In this document: in pieces, positions 1 through 10,369 of the stretch
Position numbering within the stretch: position 1 is the stretch's first letter
How the letters are laid out: each line of letters opens with the position of its first letter
From: Brachionus rotundiformis
Taxonomy: Eukaryota > Rotifera > Eurotatoria > Ploima > Brachionidae
DNA length: 64,000 nucleotides
Direction: 5' to 3'
Assembly: GCA_016802295.1 (NCBI GenBank)
Contig: JAESIW010000118.1
Location: forward strand, 1,746,496 to 1,810,495
Program-made: the position numbers and the translations under genes
Notes under the pieces: generated by a model
What the model saw: only the letters and a program-made list of their open reading frames with translations
What the model was told of the DNA's origin: nothing
The model's database searches: none

Positions 1-3000
1 ATCGTAAAAAAAACAATCCACAAGATAAACGGCCGAGTCAAACGGCATTGAGCTAATGAACAGAGTCAGAAACCAAGCAAGAGATACATAGCTGATGACA
101 CTTAGCTCCTTGAGCTTTATGTAAATATCTTTAAGATAGTGTTCACACAAGTCCTCAAAAACCCCCGCATCAATCTGAGCTCCAACTACTTTGGTATTGT
201 AATAATCAGGCAAAAGTCGTTCACAAATCGATGCCAAAAGCCAGAATGAATCCTCTTCGCCACAGTACAAAAGCAAAACACTGGCTATTATGTTCATAGC
301 TTGACAGTAGCCTATTGATGGATTGCGTATGGCATATGACTTAAGAACGCGCCTCAAAGCATTAATGCCAATTTCGCTCTGAAAAGCCACATGTTCTGGT
401 AAAGATCGGTGTAAATCTCTTTCGATTTCGTCCATTGTTACCTCAAATTCATCACATTGTTGATTAACTAGATTTTTATAAACAAAAGGATTTGTATTTT
501 TCTAAATAAAAATTTTAAATAAACAAAATTTTTTTATGTATATTTTTTTCGTTTGAGTACCTGATGAATAGCCCCTGAAAATATTAGCCAAAGCTCGCAT
601 CGGTATTTATCTGGCAAACCCTCTAATATTAACTCGTATATCTCTGTAGTTCGATACATAGATACCCCTCTTAATAGTTTATAACAAATAAACTTTATAA
701 AAGATAATTAATTGTGTTTACCTTCCATATTCTGAAAAATGGTGCTTCCATTCAGCTTCTTTGGTCGATTCTCTTACTTTCTTTTCGTCTGAGTATCCCT
801 TGGAAAAAAGCTCCATTAAAGGAGAACATTGTTCTTTTTAAAATGTTTAACAAAATAAGATAAATCTTAAAAATTAAGTTAAGCTTACCAAATAGATTGT
901 TTTGGTCATTCGGGTCAACAGGTGGACTAGTAAAAAAATTTAAAAATCAAGTAAAATTTTCAAAGATTAATTTACACTGAGCCTTCTTGATTAGTCAGCA
1001 GCATGTCTGATATCTTTTGGATAATTAAATCACGTTCAAGAAACCCAGAAAATAGGAAATTTTCTTTCATTTTTGTGGTAATGACCAATGACCTGTCCAA
1101 ATCGTACTCATCAGTTGCATTTCGACGCGAGAGACGCGAACTAGCCGATGGTTTTTCTACAAGATAAATGTCTCTGATTGGAATAATAAGCTCAACTTCT
1201 TTAGAAATCTAAATTAAAATTTAATTTAATTTAAAAGAAGAAAATTAAAAAAATTATTTATCAATATTTTTAGTGTTTATTTACTTTAGATGAGAAACAG
1301 ACATAATTGGAGGAAACAAAAATTTTTCCTCTAATATATCGCTTATTGTAAGGAGCCCAAATGGAACAAATAACATTGCCATCTAGCATTTCACCATTGG
1401 GTAAACGAAACATACACCTAAATGACTCACTTCTGGCCTTTGCATCAAGATCTCTCTTCAAATGTGACACAAATCTAGAAGCACTTTGTTTATCCAACTG
1501 TGGTAAAAGATCTTTTTTAAACTCTTGACTTTTTGATAGAAGATTTTGGACAGCAAAATTGGTCAATTGTTGTATTAGCTTATAGCTGTCGTCAATATTT
1601 AAAAACATGTAAAAATTAAAACTTCCATTCCGAGTGGTTATTTTAATACCAGTAGATAAAATAGATGATATTTTTTCTATATTCTGAATTATAAAGTTTA
1701 AAAAGTTTAAATTTTAAAAAAAATAGTACTAACCATTATGTCAGTGTATGGAATGATAATTTTTGCCTCGGTGCCCATCATATACGAATAAAAACAAATA
1801 TGGTTCATGCTTAAATACATCCAACCTTGTCGTGGAACACGATTTTTTGAATAATTACAAGAATAATCTTAATAATTAATAATAATTAAAAAAAGTTTAT
1901 GTGACAAAAAGTTATTTTTAATGCTTACAATTAACAAGTTTATCACTGGGATTTAGTTTGAATAATTTTTGAAATTTTTTGATCGCTTCTTGGAATTTTT
2001 TTGACTCGATTTCTTCCTCTATGAAAAATGTTTTGATTAAATAACAAAAAAATTAATTTTAATATTCTACCTGTGTTTTCATCTGTACTGGGCTCATTAG
2101 ACTCAACTATCAAGCTTTCTATTTTACAAAAAATGAAGCTACTTATGTCTTCTTGTTCATCGAATGATTCCAACATTGGCATTAGGCTCTTTTCAATCCA
2201 TTCCCAATGATCCAGTATCTCCTCTTTGGTCTCAGCCAGAGCAACAGCTTTAATTTTTAATTTTATTTACTCTGGTTACAGTTTAATTTAATTTTAGAAT
2301 TTTTTCCAAATTAAAAAAAAGTTCCAGTCCATATGTGCCAGAATGTATTTTAGTTTTTTAAGTGTAAACAATTCAAAGAGAAACCGTGTAAAAAAAGCTT
2401 TCATGGGACGTAAGATTTTTGGCAAAGACACCAAGCGCCTTTCCATAGATACCAAATTATTCTTAGACTTAACTAAATTGAACCAAGACAACCGAAAACT
2501 AGTTCAGTTCATATACAAAAGTTTGATTAGAAGTCAGCATAAATCACTCAAACAGGAGCTTAGCAGAGATTCATTTAGTGACTACGAGGATAATTTGCTC
2601 AATTCTAGAGAAAATTTTGTCAAAGAACTTGACAAGTTCGGTTCCATTTTGGTAGATGATAAACCAGAGTTAATAAAGAAAGAAAAAACCCTACCATTTG
2701 AACAAAAAAAAATCAAAATGGATCAAATAAATGAGCTTTATGTTCAGAACTTGGAACCTATTCAACAAGAATTGATGCCAGTTTGGTCTAATGTAGGATC
2801 AGATGAAAAGCAGGGCATATTTGACTTGTACAATAGATGGCAAGATTCTTTGGAGAACAATTTTAATCGTCTAAAATTAAAGCATAAATCTATTCAGCCA
2901 GTTTTCATTAATCATAGAAAAATTATTCAAAAAGGTCCATTTAACTTTGATATAAATTTAAATCATATGAAAAAAATTCAACTTGAACTGTTTGATAAAT

Positions 3001-3998
3001 CTGGTCAAAAAGACGAATCTGAAAAATTGGTCAGCATTCGTCCAAACACAAGAATTTTGCTAAAATGCTTTAAAGAATTCATGAATGCATTTGATTCCAT
3101 TGAAAAGGCAAGACAAAATATGTCCACTAATTCATATTGGTCATATTTAAAGACATCTTTGATCCATTTATCCAAATCGATATTAAGATGTGCATTTTAT
3201 GTACACGAAACTGCCAATTTGTACAAAGCTCCTGTCGGCCTACCACCAATTTATGTCCTAGAATCAGATGACATAAACGATGAAATACTGATCAAATTAG
3301 AAAGCCTGTATCATTATGTATTCTTGTGCATTAATCAATTAAATGTAAAAGTTGGCAAAAATTACCATGAGATCAAGGAACAAAATGTCTTTATTTCTAC
3401 TTTATCAAAAAGAGAGAGAAAATTCTTATTCAGAAATAACAAACAAAAATATTATAAACTAATTTTAAAGTGTTTAATTAGACTTATACAACTATGTTAT
3501 TACATGAGGGAATCAATTATTATGAAACAGATAAGATTTGAGAATGAACAAGACCTTACCGAATGCGATTTCTATTCTCATTTCATATCTAATGAGTGCA
3601 ATCTAATAAAAGAGTATTTAAAAGAGATAATTAAAAATAATATCTGATTTTATTAATGGTTAAATAAACAAATATACTTACTGTAATAAATTTCACTATT
3701 TTCCCGATGATGTATTATTCGGTATTTGTGTAGCTGTAGTCAAATAAAATTAATATTCTTTAGGTTAAGAAAAAATTAGATAAACTTTTGATTCGGTGAC
3801 TGAGTCCCATGTGGCAACTAAAAGGCCAGTTAAACCGACTTTTTCTTCATCCTGTCCGCGACGTCTTTGCATGGTAAAGTACATGTTTCCACGCTCACTT
3901 GACCTTATTAAAAATAAATTAATATAATTATTTTTTAATTCTAAACAAATATCTAACCATAAGGTCGTTAATAGCAATTCTTCGGGCTTAATCCACAT
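1..3998 (-). CDS. TBC1D9: TBC1D8/TBC1D9-type RabGAP (partial, N-terminal part)
   Basis: RabGAP-family protein with GRAM domains followed by a TBC domain; the family stimulates GTP hydrolysis by Rab GTPases on membranes. The N-terminus [14 protein letters not shown] (exon 3958-3998) matches the family's conserved start. It splices in frame to 3786-3903, then 3682-3733 and 2071-2247 (the HWEW segment). The first GRAM domain follows at about 1740-2030 and the second at 1270-1608 (LFRLP-like and WAPYNK motifs). The TBC domain occupies 1-435, with IGYCQAMNI and [15 protein letters not shown] visible on the minus strand. The window cuts the gene inside the TBC domain, so the C-terminus is missing. 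The 1434-nt intron 2248-3681 holds a complete ORF on the other strand. TBC1D8, TBC1D8B and TBC1D9 cannot be told apart here. Confidence 0.9.
2343..3647 (+). CDS. Intronless orphan protein nested antisense in the TBC1D9-like intron
   Basis: An uninterrupted 434-codon ORF fills about 90% of an intron of the TBC1D9-like gene, on the opposite strand. I do not recognise the family. The product is basic, hydrophilic and apparently helical, with no signal peptide, no clear membrane segment and no zinc-finger motif. A second possible start at 2403 would give a protein beginning MGRKIFGK. The length is far beyond chance for DNA this AT-rich, where stops are frequent, and the ORF ends about 35 nt before the host exon. 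It could be a retrocopied gene or a lineage-specific gene. Coding status is well supported by length and ordinary amino-acid composition; function is unknown. Confidence 0.75.
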   Translation: MYFSFLSVNNSKRNRVKKAFMGRKIFGKDTKRLSIDTKLFLDLTKLNQDNRKLVQFIYKSLIRSQHKSLKQELSRDSFSDYEDNLLNSRENFVKELDKFGSILVDDKPELIKKEKTLPFEQKKIKMDQINELYVQNLEPIQQELMPVWSNVGSDEKQGIFDLYNRWQDSLENNFNRLKLKHKSIQPVFINHRKIIQKGPFNFDINLNHMKKIQLELFDKSGQKDESEKLVSIRPNTRILLKCFKEFMNAFDSIEKARQNMSTNSYWSYLKTSLIHLSKSILRCAFYVHETANLYKAPVGLPPIYVLESDDINDEILIKLESLYHYVFLCINQLNVKVGKNYHEIKEQNVFISTLSKRERKFLFRNNKQKYYKLILKCLIRLIQLCYYMRESIIMKQIRFENEQDLTECDFYSHFISNECNLIKEYLKEIIKNNI

Positions 3999-4328
3999 AT
4001 TAGCATTTAAATTTTGCTTTGACTGATAAAAATATAGTTAAAATTATCTAAATATAATATTTTATTTTGAAAATTTAGTAGCAACATCTTCTAAATAAAA
4101 ATAATTAATAGCAAATTATAAAATTTAATCATAATTTTTTTCTAAATATGACGTAGAAATATTATAAACTCTAGTGCAAAATTTTGTTCAAAACTTTTTT
4201 TTCTCATCAATTTATTGATAAATAAAGATTAAAATGCTTAAACAAAAAAATATTAATAATATTTTCTTTTAGAATAAATAATTTTTAAGTCGATTTTAAA
4301 TTTGTTTGTTTTTTTAAATTTTTATTTT
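3999..4328. other. Spacer between the TBC1D9-like start and BORCS5 end
   Basis: AT-rich 330-nt gap between two minus-strand genes. It should contain the TBC1D9-like promoter and the BORCS5 3' flank. I see no ORF or repeat in it. Confidence 0.5.
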
Positions 4329-4936
4329 TTATCTAAAGGAAAATTCTTCCAATCTGTCTTCTTCTGGCAAAAATTCATTTATACTTTTGATCATTGGCAA
4401 AATTTCGTCCATGTTGCGGCGAATTTTTTTAATGCTCATATTTAAGTCATTCACAGTCTTCATTTGTTCACAATATTTGGCATATTTTTTCTGCTTTTCC
4501 TGATAATTTTGCATTAACAAATCCACAACAATATTTAACTTAAATTTAATTAAATGTCTAAAAATATCTTATCATTTTTAATAAATTACATGCTTTATTT
4601 CAGTAGACAAAGCCTCTTGATCTTTAGTGACATTATAGGCGCAAAAATTCAGATGTTCTTTCAGTATATCGGCCAACTTAACAAGCCTCTCAGGCGTCAT
4701 TTGATACAGATTGTCATCTTCTTTCAAATCTATTGAACTCTTGAGAATCGGATAGAATAATGGAACAAATTTAAGCTTGTTAAAGCTGTCATCTTCTTCA
4801 TTTGACTGGCCTTTGTTTTCTGATACCACCACTATGTCCGGATGGTACTGACTCTGATCTTTTGAATATGATATATAAAAATTTAGACATTTATTTCTTT
4901 ACTTGATTGAGTTGGTTTTTTTTGGTCGTTTCCCAT
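4329..4936 (-). CDS. BORCS5: BORC complex subunit 5
   Basis: Subunit of BORC, the lysosome-associated complex that recruits ARL8 and couples lysosomes to kinesin for outward movement. Three exons (4903-4936, 4590-4858, 4329-4538) join with correct phases into 170 codons. The protein begins MGNDQKK, so glycine 2 is placed for N-myristoylation, as known for mammalian BORCS5. A DIVVVSENKG segment follows. The last exon carries the most conserved part, with QKKYAKYCEQM and LPEEDRLEEFSFR close to the vertebrate C-terminus. The protein is somewhat shorter than the human one (196 residues). It lies 330 nt upstream of the TBC1D9-like start on the same strand and head-to-head with UQCRFS1. Confidence 0.9.
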
Positions 4937-5492
4937 TTAACTTTCAAGAATAAAATGTTCTAGTTTAAAGCATAATTTTTAATTTTTTATTTAATCACGT
5001 GATTTTAATTTAATATCTTATTTTAGTTAAATAGTTTTAATAAAAAGTATTAAGCAAATTTTTCCAAGTTCATCTAAATCAAAAGAGGTTATTTATGCCA
5101 TTTTGGTCAATGGTTAATTACTCAACAAATAATTCAGAAATAAAATAATTTATAAAAATTTATGCTTAATTATAAAAAATATTCAGAATAAAAGATAAAA
5201 ATTGAAGTTAATTTAGCGCTTATTTTCAGATTATAATTATTAGCTAATATTGAATGCAAAAATTTTTCGAGGACGCTTGCAATATTTCAATAAGTACTTG
5301 CAGGCAATTATTTTGCCAAAATGCATAAGATATTTTCAAAATTTTACCATATACACAACAACCATATAATTCAAAAACAAATTTTTATAAAACAGACTCT
5401 ATGCTAAGTATAGACAATATCTATAATACATATACCCAAAAAAGTTATTTTTACTAATGGACAGGGTTAAATAGTCTTTTATTTTAGATAAA
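4937..5492. other. Head-to-head intergenic region, BORCS5/UQCRFS1
   Basis: 556-nt AT-rich gap between divergent gene starts, so it must hold both promoters. No ORF, repeat or recognisable core element stands out. Confidence 0.5.
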
Positions 5493-6493
5493 ATGAGTTC
5501 ATTGGCAATTAGCAGACTAAGCTCGTTTAACAACTCGGCCACCACAGTGGTTCTTGCTGCAGCCAACAAGTTAGCACCAAAACCAGCTGTACCATTGGCG
5601 TCTGACGATCACAGCCATGATCATCATATCGCTTTGCCAAACAGTTTTAAGCCATCTACTAACTTTTCTTTGGGAAAACTTTTGATAGGCGGAAATTTAA
5701 AAGTTACCAGCGCATTTTCAAGTAATAAAAAAAAGATAAAATGATGAAAAAATATTAATTTTTGTGATAGAGTCAATTCAGAGTAGATATTCGCACACTG
5801 ACATTAAAGTTCCAGATTTCAGCGAGTATAGAAACGAGTATTCGGAAAGCTCTACACAGCATAGTAGAGACAAGGCTGATGACAAAAAGACATTTTCTTA
5901 CATTTCTACTTTTGGTAAATAGATAAAAAATAGCATTTTTTTAATCAAAAAGTTTATTAAATTAATTTATTAGGTGTTGGTTTGGCCACTGCTTATGGAG
6001 CCAAAGCCGTAGTAAGAGATATTGTAGCCAATGTAGCACCATCTGCCGATGTACTCGCTTTGGCCAAGATTGAAGTAAAGCTGAGCGATATTCCAGAAGG
6101 AAAAAATCTAACTGTCAAGTGGAGAAGCAAACCTTTGTTCATCCGCCATCGAACTCAAGCTGAAATCGAAAAAGAACGATCCGTCGATTTATCAACTCTA
6201 AGAGATCCTCAACATGATGATGTCAGAGTTCAAAAACCAGAATACTTGGTTCTGTTGGGCATCTGCACACATTTGGGTATACAATTAATTTAATAAATTA
6301 TTTATTTAGTAAATTTTTATGACATTTAGGTTGTGTGCCTTTGGCAAACCAAGGCGATTTTAATGGCTATTTCTGTCCGTGTCACGGCTCTCACTACGAT
6401 GCTTCAGGTCGAATTAGAAAAGGACCAGCTCCACTCAATCTTGAAATCCCACCTTACCAAATTACTGAAGATGAATTGCTAATTGTTGGTTAA
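5493..6493 (+). CDS. UQCRFS1: Cytochrome bc1 complex Rieske iron-sulfur protein
   Basis: Catalytic 2Fe-2S subunit of respiratory complex III in the mitochondrial inner membrane; it passes electrons from ubiquinol to cytochrome c1. Four exons (5493-5721, 5771-5914, 5974-6276, 6330-6493) close to 279 residues, a normal length for the precursor. The N-terminal part is rich in Ser, Ala, Leu and Lys, as expected for a presequence. [19 protein letters not shown] starts the conserved mature region, followed by the membrane helix and hinge ([19 protein letters not shown]). Both cluster-ligand loops are present: CTHLGC, split across the last intron, and [12 protein letters not shown]. The C-terminus ends in a conserved Val-Gly. 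Nothing is missing. Confidence 0.97.
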
Positions 6494-6687
6494 GATTCTA
6501 ATTAGTTAACATAGCAACAAAAAAATCTATCATTAAAAAATACCAACTATTTAATTTTAATGCAGAATATTTTTTAAAACAGTTAATATTAAAGATAAAA
6601 ATATTAATAAAAAATAAATTAGTTCATTTTTTTTATTCATTATCTAAAATCTTTAATTAAAAACTAGAATAAAAATAATTTATTAGT

Positions 6688-7833
6688 TTATATTTTGCAC
6701 ACTAATGGATCACTATCTAAAGAAAACAAAATCATATTATCTTTATAGAATTGTGTTGAAGAAAGAGCATTTAGATAAGATCCATTATTTGAATAGAATG
6801 TCTCTTTTTCATGCATGATGTGCTGCGAATGTCTAAGATCAAGCTTTAGTTTTATCAATTTATTCTCTACTAAATGGTCACTATCCATACTTAAAGTCTG
6901 GTGCAAAAATGGATGCAGACTAAGCCATAGATAATCATCCAGATCTTTATTTATGTTAAATACAAAGGATTCTAAATTTATATCGAATTTTCTTGACAGG
7001 CTGTCATCATATTCTCGATTAAATAAACTTATACCTTGATTTTGGTGATTAGATACCACTAATAAGTTATTTGCATCCAAATATTCAATTGATTTTGGTA
7101 TGAAAATGTTATCAGCTGCTAAAAATGAACTTTTTTTTGCCATATCCATAAACCATATCTGACCATCATTTATGCCTAGACTATATTTGAAACTCTTAAA
7201 AGTTGAACTTGAAAAACATTTGGTAAAATAAAGCTTATCTTCACCAACAACAACCAAGTCACATAGACCATCAAATACTTGATCATTGACAAAAGTCTCC
7301 TCGTGAATAAGAGAATACTTTTGACTGTCGTAGATAAATTTTTCAATCGAAATACCACTTCTCTTAAGGCCAAATTTATCTCTTCGTTTTTCAGTAATAA
7401 AATTTCCAGCTATTAAATTAAATTTTCCATTTTTGTCTTGGTAAACGCTTAGACAAAATAAATTAAATTGATTAGATATTGGTTGGTTTTGATCATTTCG
7501 TATTTCTAGCCTTATCGGTTCGTATAAATAGTTCAAATCAAGTACATAAACTGAACTTGGTTCGCTTTTTTTAAATTCAGAAAATTGAACAAAATGATGA
7601 TCATAAGTACTTAGGACAAATGTTAGACCATTTGGTAATTTGTCTGAATCAATTGTGTTCTTTATCGGATGACTGTATTTTTTTACCAAATTTCTAAAGG
7701 TAAAATTACAGTTTTTAAGCTTATTGACACTGCTGTTATGTTCTGACAGGTATCCCATAAGTGATGCATAGTGATATGTTTTGTGAGCAATTATTATAAA
7801 AATTATATTTAAAAAAACATATTTTATTTTCAT
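6688..7833 (-). CDS. Paraoxonase-like protein, probably catalytically inactive
   Basis: Intronless 381-residue protein of the paraoxonase/arylesterase (PON) family, six-bladed propellers that bind two calcium ions and hydrolyse lactones and esters. It has an N-terminal hydrophobic signal or anchor (residues about 4-17). Family landmarks include LPNGLTFV, VYVLDLNYLYEP, NLLVVSNHQNQGISLF and a C-terminal LVCKI whose cysteine matches the conserved disulfide partner. By-eye alignment suggests that many residues used by PON1 are replaced. The His dyad positions 115 and 134 read Phe, the LNDI calcium loop reads LCDL, and Asp269 reads Phe. I infer a non-enzymatic or altered-function member. It lies tail-to-tail with UQCRFS1, 194 nt apart. 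Confidence 0.75.
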   Translation of the reverse strand: MKIKYVFLNIIFIIIAHKTYHYASLMGYLSEHNSSVNKLKNCNFTFRNLVKKYSHPIKNTIDSDKLPNGLTFVLSTYDHHFVQFSEFKKSEPSSVYVLDLNYLYEPIRLEIRNDQNQPISNQFNLFCLSVYQDKNGKFNLIAGNFITEKRRDKFGLKRSGISIEKFIYDSQKYSLIHEETFVNDQVFDGLCDLVVVGEDKLYFTKCFSSSTFKSFKYSLGINDGQIWFMDMAKKSSFLAADNIFIPKSIEYLDANNLLVVSNHQNQGISLFNREYDDSLSRKFDINLESFVFNINKDLDDYLWLSLHPFLHQTLSMDSDHLVENKLIKLKLDLRHSQHIMHEKETFYSNNGSYLNALSSTQFYKDNMILFSLDSDPLVCKI

Positions 7834-9381
7834 TTTATTTTATTATTAAAAAAAAAGTTGTTTAACCTAGATATCAGGATTTTTATTTTTTTGCTAATAA
7901 ATAATTTATCAGAATTATATATTGGTCTGAATAATAATTATTTATTCCTATTTATCTATATTTGTATTATAATTTTGAATTTTAATGTCTAAGGTGATTT
8001 GTATGTTTTACAATCTCTAATCATTGCTTACTTTTAATTTAAGATTTTTTATATTTAATACCATAAAGACCGATAAAAATTAGTCAAGCATTTGTTATTG
8101 TTTAGATAATATTTTTCGCTATTTTTTATCTCAATAGTTCTTGATGGAATTAAGTTTCGGACACAGATAGTCATTTTAGTAAGACATAATTTAAAGTACT
8201 TATTTATTTTTTTCTTACTATTTAGGCATAAACCACATTATTTTAATTACCAATTTCAAAATAATCATATTTTTTTGAATATTTAAATTGGTTTAAGCGT
8301 GTTATCATGTGAAACCAGAAATTCATTTGATACCAAATGACTTTTTTAAAAGAACAAATATTTTAATTTAAAATAAATATATAAAAATTTTTAAATATCT
8401 AACTCTTTTATGATTAATTAAAGTTAAACACTTTTTCAAATATTAAATAAATCTTGCTGCTTTAAAAAACATGTTTAATGATAATTAAATGTTGATTTAA
8501 GGTGACAAAGTCATTATTGAATAGGAAATTTGAATAAGAATTGATATCATGGAAAATATCAATCAAGAAAATAAATATTCTACTCAAAATCTATCACTTC
8601 GAATAACCAATAAGCTACGTGCATAGAACCTGTAAATTATGGCACCGTTTAAAACCATGTTTGAAATGAGATTAGACAATGTAAACAATTTATTTCCTTA
8701 AATGTCTAATAAAAATCATTATTTAAGCTAATTACAAACATGGTTCTAGAATCAAATAAAATTTTTTATTTTTATTGAGCACATTTTGTCTAATTGAAGC
8801 ATTTGTATTAGAATAAAAATGTTTCGGATAGATCAGATAGTTCTAAATGACTCAAATAGATAGTCCAAAAACTATTTTACATTTCATAGAGAAATACTTT
8901 TATAATGTATGCAAAAATCAATCGATTTATTTGATTAGAAATTCATTGTATATTTAAAGGTGAGAAATATAGGTTTTATATTTCAAGCTTATCTATTAGC
9001 TATCAAAATGTATAAATAAAGATTTAAATTGATTTCTATTGTTTAATTTTAAAACGATCTAAAGTTATAGATCGATAAATCACTATTTTAATAGATAATT
9101 TGGAACTTTATGAGTATAAATTGTATAATTGTGTTTAATTTTTAGTCATTTTGAGTATAATTTAAAAATAATTTAACATCAGGATATGATGAATATAATT
9201 TTTCAATTAATATCTAAAAAATTATATAATTTTAATGACAAATATTTTCCTATTTAAACTAGTATTTTCGGTTATTGTACATGTCTGCTTTAAGAAAAAT
9301 TTCCATAAATTTTCTATTAACTAATAAACTAAATTAAAATTATTTTATTTTTAGAACAAAATTAAATTTTTAATCTAAAAA
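7834..9381. other. Head-to-head intergenic region
   Basis: About 1.5 kb of AT-rich sequence between divergent starts. The only structure I see is an 11-nt inverted pair (aaccatgtttg at about 8653, caaacatggtt at about 8736), possibly the ends of a small element. No gene is evident. Confidence 0.4.
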
Positions 9382-10119
9382 ATGAGCCAGATGAACAAAA
9401 CCAGCATTCCGGTCCAAATGGGCAGCAAGAAATTTCAAATTAATTATGAATATACATTTAATGACTTTTCATTAAACGTGGAACAGCTGATTAAGATGGT
9501 GCTCATGAAATTGTATCCAAAAAATGATCGACTTGGTGAGCTTATCAAAACTTATCGAGTTTTTGAAAATGCTTTTGGTGTTGAAAGATTGGTAAAAAAA
9601 AATGAGAACATTTTAAATTTGTTGTCTAATCAGAACCAATTGGGATCAAATGCTTACTTTGTGGTTCGTAAGCGATCACAAAGGGTTAAAATTTGCAGTC
9701 AAAGAACAATGAGCGCCAGAAAATGCTTCGAGAAGTTCAAAATTCAAAAAAAGCACCAAAGTCAACTAGAAGTTGTGGACGACCAGGACAAAAAAAAGAC
9801 CTTCAATTTGTATGTCCATGACTTGGACAGAACCACCATCAAAGAAGCCTTTATGAACAAGATACTCGAAAACGAGATATTACTAGAGCAACAAATCAAG
9901 CAAATCGATTGTTTGGAGGAAATTATCGAACAAAAAAAAGATAATAAAAATAAAAATAATTTTTTTCAATCAATTTGTTCCAAGTTAAGACAGCAGAATA
10001 AATCCAAAAGAGGTGATTTAAATCAATCGTCCATGTATCTGATTGACTCGGCTGGCGAGAGCTCAAGTGCCTCATCAAGCCGTAATTCCAGTTCCTCTAA
10101 ATTAGACACTCTATTTTGA
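9382..10119 (+). CDS. RASSF-type RA-domain protein
   Basis: Intronless 245-residue protein. Residues about 15-95 resemble the N-terminal Ras-association domain of RASSF7-10 proteins, notably YRVFENAFGVERLVKKNENI followed by a hydrophobic strand ending YFVVRKRS. Residues about 150-187 form a short predicted coiled coil (NKILENEILLEQQIKQIDCL), also typical of that group. The C-terminus is a serine-rich tail. Such proteins bind Ras-like GTPases and act as scaffolds in signalling. The family call rests on one domain by eye, so another ubiquitin-like fold is possible. The start is the first ATG of the ORF, just after an AT-rich leader. Confidence 0.5.
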   Translation: MSQMNKTSIPVQMGSKKFQINYEYTFNDFSLNVEQLIKMVLMKLYPKNDRLGELIKTYRVFENAFGVERLVKKNENILNLLSNQNQLGSNAYFVVRKRSQRVKICSQRTMSARKCFEKFKIQKKHQSQLEVVDDQDKKKTFNLYVHDLDRTTIKEAFMNKILENEILLEQQIKQIDCLEEIIEQKKDNKNKNNFFQSICSKLRQQNKSKRGDLNQSSMYLIDSAGESSSASSSRNSSSSKLDTLF

Positions 10120-10369
10120 TTATTTTTCTAAACCAGTGTGTAAATATTTTATTAATTATTTATTCTAACCATTCTAAAATAAAATTATTAAACTTTTATT
10201 ATTTATTTTGTTATATGTTTATTAAATTAATTTTTATTAAAACACCAATGTCAAAATGACAAAAAGTTAAGTTAATATTGCTTCTCAAATACACTAATTT
10301 ATTCAAAATTCTCCCCACTGTCTGTATAAAAGCATCTGATGCAAAATATTTGGAAAAAAAGTTTTTTAA

